DNA from: Nitrospirota bacterium
GTDB taxonomy: Bacteria; Nitrospirota; Nitrospiria; Nitrospirales; UBA8639
Direction: 5' to 3'
DNA length: 6,810 bases
Assembly (NCBI GenBank): GCA_020348185.1
Contig: CP070743.1
Location: forward strand, 240,196 to 247,005
Shown here: one piece after another, positions 1 to 5,778 of the stretch
How positions within the stretch are numbered: the first letter of the stretch is position 1
Layout: every line of letters starts with the position of its first letter
Made by a program: the position numbers and the translations under genes
The notes under the pieces: generated by a model
The model's database searches: none
What the model saw: only the letters and a program-made list of their open reading frames with translations
Told to the model about the DNA's origin: nothing

Positions 1-90
1 GTCAAAAGGGTCTAAAAGGTCGAAGAGGTCTAAGGGGAAAGGGGGGACGAAGAAGGCAAAGGGGTAGAAAGGGGCAAAGAGGTCATAAGA
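1..90 (+). repeat. Degenerate 9-bp tandem repeat array, forward orientation
   Basis: Ten consecutive 9-bp units lie in exact register from base 1: GTCAAAAGG, GTCTAAAAG, GTCGAAGAG, GTCTAAGGG, GAAAGGGGG, GACGAAGAA, GGCAAAGGG, GTAGAAAGG, GGCAAAGAG, GTCATAAGA. The consensus is close to GTCNAARRG and is strongly purine-rich on this strand. The first four units are best conserved and the later ones have drifted. The array reaches the left edge and may continue beyond it. One frame (from base 2) reads Ser-Lys-Gly/Arg triplets for 21 codons before TAG at 65-67, so the 3' end of a Ser/Lys-rich coding region entering from the left cannot be excluded. An inverted counterpart lies at 141-219. Confidence 0.8.
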
Positions 91-140
91 AGGTGAGTTT
101 TGGGTGGTCTCAAGAAAGCTGCCTCCTTTTGATTTCTTTA

Positions 141-219
141 TTCTGCGACTCTTAGACTTTTTCGACTCCTTCGACTCTTTAGACTTCTTTGGCTTCTTCG
201 ACCCCTGTGACTTGGTGAC
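141..219 (-). repeat. Degenerate 9-bp tandem repeat array, reverse orientation
   Basis: Read on the minus strand this is the same kind of 9-bp array as 1-90: GTCACAGGG, GTCGAAGAA, GCCAAAGAA, GTCTAAAGA, GTCGAAGGA, GTCGAAAAA, GTCTAAGA (8 bp) and GTCGCAGAA. On the plus strand the GAC (or GGC) triplets start at 147, 155, 164, 173, 182, 191, 200, 209 and 217, so the spacing is 9 bp with an 8-bp step near each end. With 1-90 it forms two head-to-head arrays separated by about 50 bp. A transcript across both could fold into a long imperfect hairpin. No function can be assigned from the sequence. Confidence 0.8.
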
Positions 220-240
220 TTACTGGCTATAAGCTAAAAT
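212..240 (+). promoter_or_regulatory. Possible sigma-70-type promoter for the lipoprotein gene
   Basis: TTGGTG at 212-217 and TAAAAT at 235-240 are separated by 17 bp. The -10 box matches the consensus in 5 of 6 positions, but the -35 box only in its TTG. TATAAG at 228-233 is an alternative -10. It would give a leader of roughly 95 nt before the gene starting at 341. The -35 box overlaps the end of the reverse 9-bp array. The remaining leader (241-340) shows no gene and no recognised riboswitch. The call rests only on consensus matching. Confidence 0.25.
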
Positions 241-340
241 AATCAGTTAAGATCTCTGAAATATGGCGGTGTATGGGCTATGAAGCTGGTGAAAGCTTTT
301 TGTAAGCTCCGATCTTTAAGAACGAAAAAAGGAGAATACG

Positions 341-799
341 ATGTTGTGTGGGATTCGAAATTTGAAGTACATGATTCTGTTGGTGTTTTGTACGGCGGCG
401 GTATCCTGTGCTGAGGTTCCCCCTGCCGAACGACCGAACTGGCAAGAAGAAAAAATATTAACCTTCCATATTGTAGCGGGGAATTGGGAAGGGATGACCT
501 GGATGGAACCCAAAATGGTCCGGGAACAGAATTGGGCCAAGGTCACCATAAGAAAGGACGGGACATTCAAATTCTCCGCCATTCGCACGATTGGCGCATG
601 GACAGGCGAGGGGAAGCTTCACATCGAAGATGGAAAGCTGGTCTCACCTCGGTCTGATCAGGAAGGGACGATTACAATGACCCTTTTTAAAGCTGACGGG
701 AAGCGAATGTTAAGAGTTGATGCGACGGATGCAAAGGGGCGTATTCAAAGGGCGGAATTGAACCCTGTCCAGAAAAAGGACAAACCAGACCAGTCATAA
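341..799 (+). CDS. Small predicted lipoprotein of unknown function (152 aa)
   Basis: The family is not recognised. The start is well supported: GGAG at 331-334 sits 6 nt before ATG. The N-terminus has a basic n-region (Arg6, Lys9), a hydrophobic core (residues 10-21) and AVSC ending at Cys23. This is a slightly atypical lipobox, with Ala rather than Leu at -3, so the product is probably a lipid-anchored envelope protein. A later Met11 would remove the basic n-region and is less likely. The mature part (about residues 40-140) is rich in alternating hydrophobic residues with Gly/Asp turns, for example GNWEG at 47-51 and GAWTGEGKL at 85-93. This suggests an all-beta, lipocalin-like fold, but that is inference from pattern alone. 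The tail is lysine-rich. The gene is convergent with the M48 peptidase gene and stands alone on its strand. Confidence 0.75.
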   Translation: MLCGIRNLKYMILLVFCTAAVSCAEVPPAERPNWQEEKILTFHIVAGNWEGMTWMEPKMVREQNWAKVTIRKDGTFKFSAIRTIGAWTGEGKLHIEDGKLVSPRSDQEGTITMTLFKADGKRMLRVDATDAKGRIQRAELNPVQKKDKPDQS

Positions 800-857
800 A
801 CTCCAAGTCTTTGAAAAACGTAGCTTGGCAAATATTTTCCCTCTGCGTTAGGCGGTA

Positions 858-991
858 AAAGGTGATGCCCCATGAATTGGGCAGGATAATTGCCAATGCC
901 AAATCCCAACAAAATGTCAACGGCTACAATTCGGAATTCCAAAGGTGATGCCTAAGGCAAGTCCGATGAAAATTTTGGCGGAGAGGCTCAT
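858..991 (-). pseudogene. Decayed N-terminal fragment of a probable dicarboxylate/amino-acid:cation symporter
   Basis: Three successive minus-strand frames carry pieces that line up in order with the start of DAACS (GltP/DctA-type) symporters. From ATG at 991 the first frame reads MSLSAKIFIGLALGITFG, like the first membrane helix of that family. It runs into a stop at 917-919. A frame shift at about 937 gives FRIVAVDILLGF (936-901), resembling the family's next segment. A further shift gives LALAIILPNSWGITF (902-858), resembling the segment around the family's LLQM-VLP motif. The roughly 10 residues expected between pieces one and two are missing. No Shine-Dalgarno precedes the ATG, and nothing resembling the rest of the transporter (over 400 residues) is present. 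The match is from remembered family consensus, not an alignment. Chance similarity of hydrophobic segments is the main alternative. Confidence 0.4.
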
Positions 992-999
992 GGGTTGTT

Positions 1000-1023
1000 A
1001 GCCAGGAGGCTTTCTTATTCTTT
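1000..1023 (+). terminator. Weak possible terminator after the lipoprotein gene
   Basis: AGCC (1000-1003) can pair with GGCT (1008-1011) across an AGGA loop, followed by the T-rich run TTCTTATTCTTT. The stem is only 4 bp and the signal lies 200 bp past the stop codon, so it is a poor candidate. It is listed because it is the only hairpin plus T-tract seen in the convergent gap. Confidence 0.2.
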
Positions 1024-1040
1024 GATGAGATCATCCACAT

Positions 1041-2531
1041 TTAACGCGGCATGTACCGCTCTCGTTTAGTGATTTTTAATAGCTGGCCATCCTTAAGAGT
1101 CGCATTGGTTGAGATCCCGTTCGCCGCGGCAACCTCCGCATCTGTCCAGACGCAGTCAGTTCGCGAGATGAAACTTTGAAGGGATTCTCCCTGCCGGGCG
1201 CGAGCGAGCCGGAGTCGGGTAATCGTAAAGTTCGAACGCTCGGTTCGGGTGAGGGGGCGAAAACTATTCACCGTTTGCCGAAAGATGGGTTCGAATGTTT
1301 GGAATTTCTTTTCCGGGCTTAGTCCCACAATCTGATAAATCACCCCTTGATAGGCGATCCAATTCAAGTCAACCCCCATGACGCCGTGCTTGGTTTTTGC
1401 CTGGAATACCAGTCGGGCCCCAGGTAACCCCCCTACTTGAAATCGTTCAACTTTATCCAAAACCTTTCCGCCGCTTTTCTTGTCGAGCTCCCTTGGGATG
1501 GCCATGGGATCGTTTCCTTCCCCAGCAACCTGAAGAAACGCCAGAGTCAATTGCTCTTTGTCACCAGCCAATACCATTTGCCGGCTGATTTGTGTTTCCC
1601 AGCCAGCCGGAAACCTCAGGGCAAAGTCAAGGTGTGGATGAAGGAAGAGATTATCATTAAATACTCCTTCGGCTGGGTGGGTGCCAACTACCACACCGTC
1701 GAGCTTTTTTAGAAAGGCTTCATGATCAGGGGCGATGGGTCTCGCAGGACCTCGTGTCGCGCTCTTAGCATAGTTAGCCGTATCCTTCACTCGTTCGGGC
1801 GTGGAAGGGTGGGAGTCGAAGAAGCTGGGAGACTGTGGTTTTTCTTTCCGGAGTGACTCCTGAACTTCTAACGCATGCAGGAATCTCGACAGTCCCACAG
1901 GATCATACCCACCTGCTGCTGCCAGATCCACGCCGACCGTATCGGCCTCTCGCTCCTGGCTCCGGCTATACGGGGCGAGAAAGATGCTGCCCGTAAATCC
2001 CGTGATTCCCATCACGGCATCACTGAGATTGTCACTGACAATCCCCGTGACGGCACCGGTCACCCCTCCGACGATCGCAAAAGGAGCGGCTGCCGACAGA
2101 CGTTGAACGGAGTGCCGGGCCGCGACATGACCGATTTCATGACCGACCACCCCAGCCAGTTCATCTTCTGAATTGACAATTGGGAGGAGGCCACGAGAGA
2201 CGTAAACGAACCCTCCCGGAAGGGCAAAGGCGTTCGGCTCAACCATTTCCACAACATGAAATTGGTAGGGGACATCTTGACGAGGAGAGTGCGTGGCCAG
2301 CCGTTGGCCCAGCGACTCAACATAAGCCGCAAGCCGGGGATCATCGGTGAGACCAACTTGTTGTTCAACTTTTTTTGCTTCCTTGGCTCCGATCTCCCGC
2401 TCACCTTCTGTGGTGGTCAGGACGAGATCCGGTCGCCCTGTCACCGGATTGACGGCACATCCGACGGTAACGCCGACCGACAAGAGACACACAAGGAATC
2501 CAAGGTCAATAAAAGATTTTTTGAAATTCAT
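1041..2531 (-). CDS. M48-family zinc metallopeptidase, lipoprotein, with C-terminal LysM-like segment (496 aa)
   Basis: This is a predicted periplasm-facing lipoprotein protease, probably for envelope protein quality control as known for BepA/LoiP-type M48 enzymes. The signal peptide ends in TVGC with Cys25 as lipidation site, followed by the NPVTGRPDLVL stretch typical of the family. The zinc motif HEIGH is at residues 131-135 and the third ligand is Glu193 in EREAD (193-197). His241 in DSHPSTPERV corresponds to the conserved His near the active site that acts as a regulatory switch in BepA. Residues about 295-425 resemble the extra C-terminal domain of YfgC-like proteases. Residues about 437-488 resemble LysM (RARQGESLQSF, NGI, LKDGQLLKI). 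No TPR domain follows the protease, unlike BepA. AGGTGG at 2538-2543 lies 6 nt before ATG and supports the start. It follows the channel gene by 106 bp on the same strand, so co-transcription is possible. All catalytic residues are intact. Confidence 0.93.
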   Translation of the reverse strand: MNFKKSFIDLGFLVCLLSVGVTVGCAVNPVTGRPDLVLTTTEGEREIGAKEAKKVEQQVGLTDDPRLAAYVESLGQRLATHSPRQDVPYQFHVVEMVEPNAFALPGGFVYVSRGLLPIVNSEDELAGVVGHEIGHVAARHSVQRLSAAAPFAIVGGVTGAVTGIVSDNLSDAVMGITGFTGSIFLAPYSRSQEREADTVGVDLAAAGGYDPVGLSRFLHALEVQESLRKEKPQSPSFFDSHPSTPERVKDTANYAKSATRGPARPIAPDHEAFLKKLDGVVVGTHPAEGVFNDNLFLHPHLDFALRFPAGWETQISRQMVLAGDKEQLTLAFLQVAGEGNDPMAIPRELDKKSGGKVLDKVERFQVGGLPGARLVFQAKTKHGVMGVDLNWIAYQGVIYQIVGLSPEKKFQTFEPIFRQTVNSFRPLTRTERSNFTITRLRLARARQGESLQSFISRTDCVWTDAEVAAANGISTNATLKDGQLLKITKRERYMPR

Positions 2532-2637
2532 AAGTCACCACCTGCAATAAGGTTAAGAAATGAAAAACTCCAAAATATGCAAGGGTTTATTGTCGCGTGA
2601 TACCAAAACCCCGTAACGTGAGACCCTTGAGTGCATG

Positions 2638-3684
2638 TTAGATCCAAAAGGCGAATGCCAAAACAAATAGGAAGGCAATAGGAAATACAACCCGGGCCCA
2701 TCGATCAATGTTCTTTGCGAGCCCCGGGTTACCACTCCCCGCAAGAGCGCCTCCCGTGACAGTCTCCACCAACGCCAGAAAAACAAGAACCAAGGCCCCC
2801 AACACAAAACGATCCATGCGAGTCAGATAGGATATTTTTGGCAGAAAGTTGCCAACGTTAAGTTGAAAGATAGTGAGGATTACGATGACGGAAGCGGATA
2901 AGCCGACTTGGGTGGCCAGATGCCTCGGGTCTAGCCAAAACACGGTCCAAGACATGAAAATGATCATGGTTAACGGAATGATCACCTTGGATAAGTAAAA
3001 CCCTTGATAGCGTTGGACGCTCAGTTCATAGTTAAAGAGGGGGAAACTCCTATCCTGAGGGGCAAAATAAATTGAAGTCACCTTCCCCTTGCCTGGTTCG
3101 ATAGACCAGTCAGCGAGGGAAAGGTCTTCCATTTGCCCGATAACCTTTTCGTCAATGATAAATTGGACCTGGCCTGTGTCATATCCACCCGACACAACCG
3201 AGATGGCCAAGGTGTGTTGGTCAAACGGAAACTCTGAGAGGTGAAAAGGGATCGAGAAATCTCCTGCGAACCTCTGTACATACCTCACCCGTCCCTCAGA
3301 ATTAATGCTGACCGACTCCTCGAGATGTTTGGAAAAATTTTCACCATTCAGGAGCAAGACTCTTGGGTGCCACACCGCATCGAGAGGAACCTTGCACCCC
3401 GCAAGGGAGCCTCCTAGTGATTGGTCCACCAATCGAGGGTCTTTCCATTGCATCCTTAAAAAGATGTCTGCTTTAAAGTTTTGATTAATATCGTTAATGC
3501 CAAAGATCTTAATCACATAAGTCCCTATTTGAACTTTGGTTGGAATACCTTCTGGATCAGGGCGCTCAGTCGCCATTCCGCTTGGAACCACACATTTGGT
3601 CGCCTCCTTGCCTGCTGCCGGGACAGTCTCCAGCGCCCCCTGCATGAGAAAAAATGATAGAATTACTCGAAGAAGCCAAGGCAT
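2638..3684 (-). CDS. Prokaryotic pentameric ligand-gated ion channel (Cys-loop receptor superfamily)
   Basis: Predicted inner-membrane homopentameric channel related to GLIC/ELIC. Numbering starts at the ATG at 3684 (348 aa). A signal peptide (about 1-24) precedes a beta-rich extracellular domain (about 49-225). Family marks are WKDPRL (80-85), WHP (105-107) and FPFD (152-155) in the Cys-loop position, without the flanking cysteines, as usual in bacteria. Four membrane helices follow: M1 about 229-250 with conserved Pro237, M2 about 255-276, M3 about 289-310 and M4 about 328-348. FLPKISYLTRMD links M2 to M3 as in GLIC. The M3-M4 loop is short and no large cytoplasmic domain is present. By alignment to GLIC the -2' position is Ala257 and no acidic residue lines the inner pore mouth, so ion selectivity is unclear. 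Cys31 and Cys97 could form a disulfide. GTG at 3687 is a possible earlier start, but spacing to AAGGA favours ATG. The ligand cannot be told from sequence. Confidence 0.92.
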   Translation of the reverse strand: MPWLLRVILSFFLMQGALETVPAAGKEATKCVVPSGMATERPDPEGIPTKVQIGTYVIKIFGINDINQNFKADIFLRMQWKDPRLVDQSLGGSLAGCKVPLDAVWHPRVLLLNGENFSKHLEESVSINSEGRVRYVQRFAGDFSIPFHLSEFPFDQHTLAISVVSGGYDTGQVQFIIDEKVIGQMEDLSLADWSIEPGKGKVTSIYFAPQDRSFPLFNYELSVQRYQGFYLSKVIIPLTMIIFMSWTVFWLDPRHLATQVGLSASVIVILTIFQLNVGNFLPKISYLTRMDRFVLGALVLVFLALVETVTGGALAGSGNPGLAKNIDRWARVVFPIAFLFVLAFAFWI

Positions 3685-3691
3685 CACGTCA

Positions 3692-3696
3692 TCCTT
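3692..3696 (-). promoter_or_regulatory. Ribosome binding site that decides the channel start
   Basis: AAGGA on the minus strand lies 7 nt before ATG at 3684 but only 4 nt before the adjacent in-frame GTG at 3687. The spacing favours ATG. The two options differ by a single residue. Confidence 0.55.
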
Positions 3697-3884
3697 ATTT
3701 TCACAAGGGTCCCGACTTAGACAGCCCTTTCAGGATTAAATATACTCAAAATGACACCTGACTTCCTACCCCAAAAATCATTGCTCCCACTGGAATTTGA
3801 CTTGAAACTCTGTTTTTTCTGCTGATGTGAGAACCCGCGGTGGGCTGAACGATAATGGTTTGAATAAAGCTGCCTTGCTCTCCT

Positions 3885-5708
3885 TCATTTTCGTGATTCA
3901 AGTGATGGCTTTTTGTCGGCGGTTCCGCCCGTGATCGTCAATGAACAATGGGCGGTCAACGCCTTCTTCTCTATGGCAACCACAAGAAGATGGAGCCCGT
4001 CTTTTGCGTCGGGGGGGGTTGGAATTTGAACGGTCACATTTCCCTTCTGGTTTAATACGGTGCTACCGATCCGTTTGTGGTCGATAAAGACATTCACCGT
4101 TCGGTTGGGAATAAACCCTGTGACCTTTAATTTGAGTGGGTCCCCGGCATTAATCGTGTGGGGGGTCACTCGGCACAAGGGGTATTGTGGCTTAGTCAAC
4201 CGGATGAGCCTGCCCTGCTCACCCTTTTCCGGTAAGCGATCCAATTCTCCACCCATACGCTCTGTCATGGCCTGGAATCGAACCTTGACAGGGCGCGGAA
4301 CGACAAGTCCATGAGGAATTTGGAGGGTGACGACATCATAGGCCACCTTTCCTGAATGCCCCAAGACAGCGGGCATGACTTCCGCCTTGATTCTCGAGGC
4401 GACCGGAGACTTGACAAACCTGCCCGAGCGATAGAACCAGACGGAGGTTGTGACACGTCGTTGGGGTTCACCCACGTATCTCTTCACCAAAACTTCGGTC
4501 ACAATTTCGGCGCCTTGAAAAGGTGTCTGGTACCCAATGGTGGAAGGGGAACCGCCGGTGTTCGGATTCGCATCCAGGTCGGCAAACACAAGGAACCGGT
4601 GGAAGGGGTACTCGGGGAGTCGACCAACAAGTCTATAACTGAGGATGGTCACTCCCTTAATGGTGTTATAGTGGATGCCCAGTGAGCGTAAATCGACCGA
4701 GGGGTCTTTCACGTCGCCCACTTGGTCGACCTCATCGTCACTGATGATAAAACCCCTCTGTGAATCGTCTGTTTGTAGGCTTACTCCCCCCACGGTTACC
4801 CTTGCGGCCGCCCTCGCATTCGTTCTTTGGAGATCCGTCAGAAGGTTGGGAACCGGGTTTTGGGGTTTCATGAGAGTGAAGGGAGCCGCGTTCACATTTT
4901 CATGACGATCACAATAGCCATCGAATCTCTTGTTTTTACGGGGAGGATTTCCGGCTGGATCATCCAATCCGTTCCCATGCCCCAGGAATAAGACATGACC
5001 CAGTTCATGGGCAAGCACACTGTCATAGGGATCGGTTTGTTGAGTGAAGCGGTTATCGACAACGACCACCCATCCGTCATTGCTCATCAGAGGTTGAAAA
5101 ACTTGAGGTTGAGGTGGAATTTCACATTTATCTGTTCCGTATGGGACGGTATGTAAGCTGGTTCCAACCCCCAAGAGGCCGGCAGGGCTCCCATCTGGCT
5201 TAACAAAGCGCCGAATATTAATTCCAATGATTCCCTCAAAATTTGTTTCCAGTTGATCTTCCAATTGCTCCCACGCTTTTTCGCAACTGCCAACGACCAT
5301 ATTGAGCTCTTTTCGTTTCCGATGATCAAAAGCCGGGGAGAGAATATCTCCTTCTAAACCGGCACCGCCGGATCCGTCAGGGTTTGGGGGGTGCGGATCC
5401 TTAATGATTGGAAATCCGATTCGGGAACCGGTTTTGGGCGTCAGAGCTGATCGAAAACTAATACCGGAATGCGGCATCCATACAAAAGACGTAGCTCGGA
5501 TGTGGCGTGAGCGGAGAATTTCATCTGTGGTCCCACCCGAGGCCCTCGACCGAGTTCCCACAGCAGGGCTCCCCTGGAGGGCACACCACCGGATAGGAAT
5601 GGAGAGATGGGCATTGGGTTCAGGTGCTGCTGCTGGGGCCTCGGACAAAGACGTCACAACCTGTGCGACTAACAGAAATAGTAAGGAGCGGGTAATTTGA
5701 CGAATCAT
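3885..5708 (-). CDS. Secreted metzincin-like zinc metallopeptidase with C-terminal Ig-like domain (607 aa)
   Basis: Predicted exported protease. Residues 1-27 form a Sec signal peptide (hydrophobic core 9-20, Ala-rich end). HELGHVLFLGH at 234-244 gives three histidine ligands (234, 238, 244) and catalytic Glu235 in metzincin spacing. TLMKP (278-282) is a candidate Met-turn with Met280. Phe241 stands where metzincins normally have Gly, and the third His to Met distance of 36 residues is long, so assignment to a named family (matrixin-like would be closest) is open. Residues about 355-480 look like a beta-sandwich containing DLDANPNTGG (377-386), a possible calcium loop. Residues about 508-592 look Ig-like, with Cys512 and Cys588 placed to bridge the domain. 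Four other cysteines (42, 142, 195, 266) suggest an oxidising compartment. ATG has no clear Shine-Dalgarno. The signal peptide supports it. The gene follows the TPR protein by 70 bp, so translation may depend on a shared transcript. Substrate is unknown. Confidence 0.8.
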   Translation of the reverse strand: MIRQITRSLLFLLVAQVVTSLSEAPAAAPEPNAHLSIPIRWCALQGSPAVGTRSRASGGTTDEILRSRHIRATSFVWMPHSGISFRSALTPKTGSRIGFPIIKDPHPPNPDGSGGAGLEGDILSPAFDHRKRKELNMVVGSCEKAWEQLEDQLETNFEGIIGINIRRFVKPDGSPAGLLGVGTSLHTVPYGTDKCEIPPQPQVFQPLMSNDGWVVVVDNRFTQQTDPYDSVLAHELGHVLFLGHGNGLDDPAGNPPRKNKRFDGYCDRHENVNAAPFTLMKPQNPVPNLLTDLQRTNARAAARVTVGGVSLQTDDSQRGFIISDDEVDQVGDVKDPSVDLRSLGIHYNTIKGVTILSYRLVGRLPEYPFHRFLVFADLDANPNTGGSPSTIGYQTPFQGAEIVTEVLVKRYVGEPQRRVTTSVWFYRSGRFVKSPVASRIKAEVMPAVLGHSGKVAYDVVTLQIPHGLVVPRPVKVRFQAMTERMGGELDRLPEKGEQGRLIRLTKPQYPLCRVTPHTINAGDPLKLKVTGFIPNRTVNVFIDHKRIGSTVLNQKGNVTVQIPTPPDAKDGLHLLVVAIEKKALTAHCSLTITGGTADKKPSLESRK

Positions 5709-5778
5709 AATTAGAAGATCGATGCGAAAAAGAGATTAAAGTGGCAAAAGAGAAGGTTCTTTCCGGTTGAATGATTTG

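Noticed and set aside
1..219. Minus-strand frame open from 219 to the left edge, reading Ser-Lys-rich repeats
   Set aside because: A stop precedes it (TAA at 220-222 on the minus strand) and no plausible start codon or ribosome site follows. The lack of stops is explained by the biased repeat composition.
283..301. AAGCT-loop-AGCTT hairpin followed by a short T run in the leader of the lipoprotein gene
   Set aside because: The stem is only 5 bp and AT-rich and the T run is short. It is too weak to call an attenuator or terminator.
2060..2404. 114-codon minus-strand reading frame inside the M48 gene
   Set aside because: It overlaps the catalytic region of the M48 peptidase in another frame and has no recognisable features. 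It is a shadow of the real gene.
3102..3595. Cys31-Cys97 of the channel as a true Cys-loop
   Set aside because: The Cys-loop position is the segment around FPFD, which has no cysteines here. The two cysteines lie elsewhere and at most form an unrelated disulfide.
3720..3760. TATATT on the minus strand as a -10 box for the channel gene
   Set aside because: No acceptable -35 hexamer lies 16-18 bp upstream, and AT-rich hexamers are common in intergenic sequence.
3834..3844. CCC/GGG hairpin between the metzincin-like and channel genes as a terminator
   Set aside because: The stem is 3 bp and no T-tract follows in the direction of transcription.
5404..5700. 98-codon plus-strand reading frame opposite the start of the metzincin-like gene
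   Set aside because: It is antisense to a gene with a clear signal peptide and zinc motif and has no ribosome site or family features.
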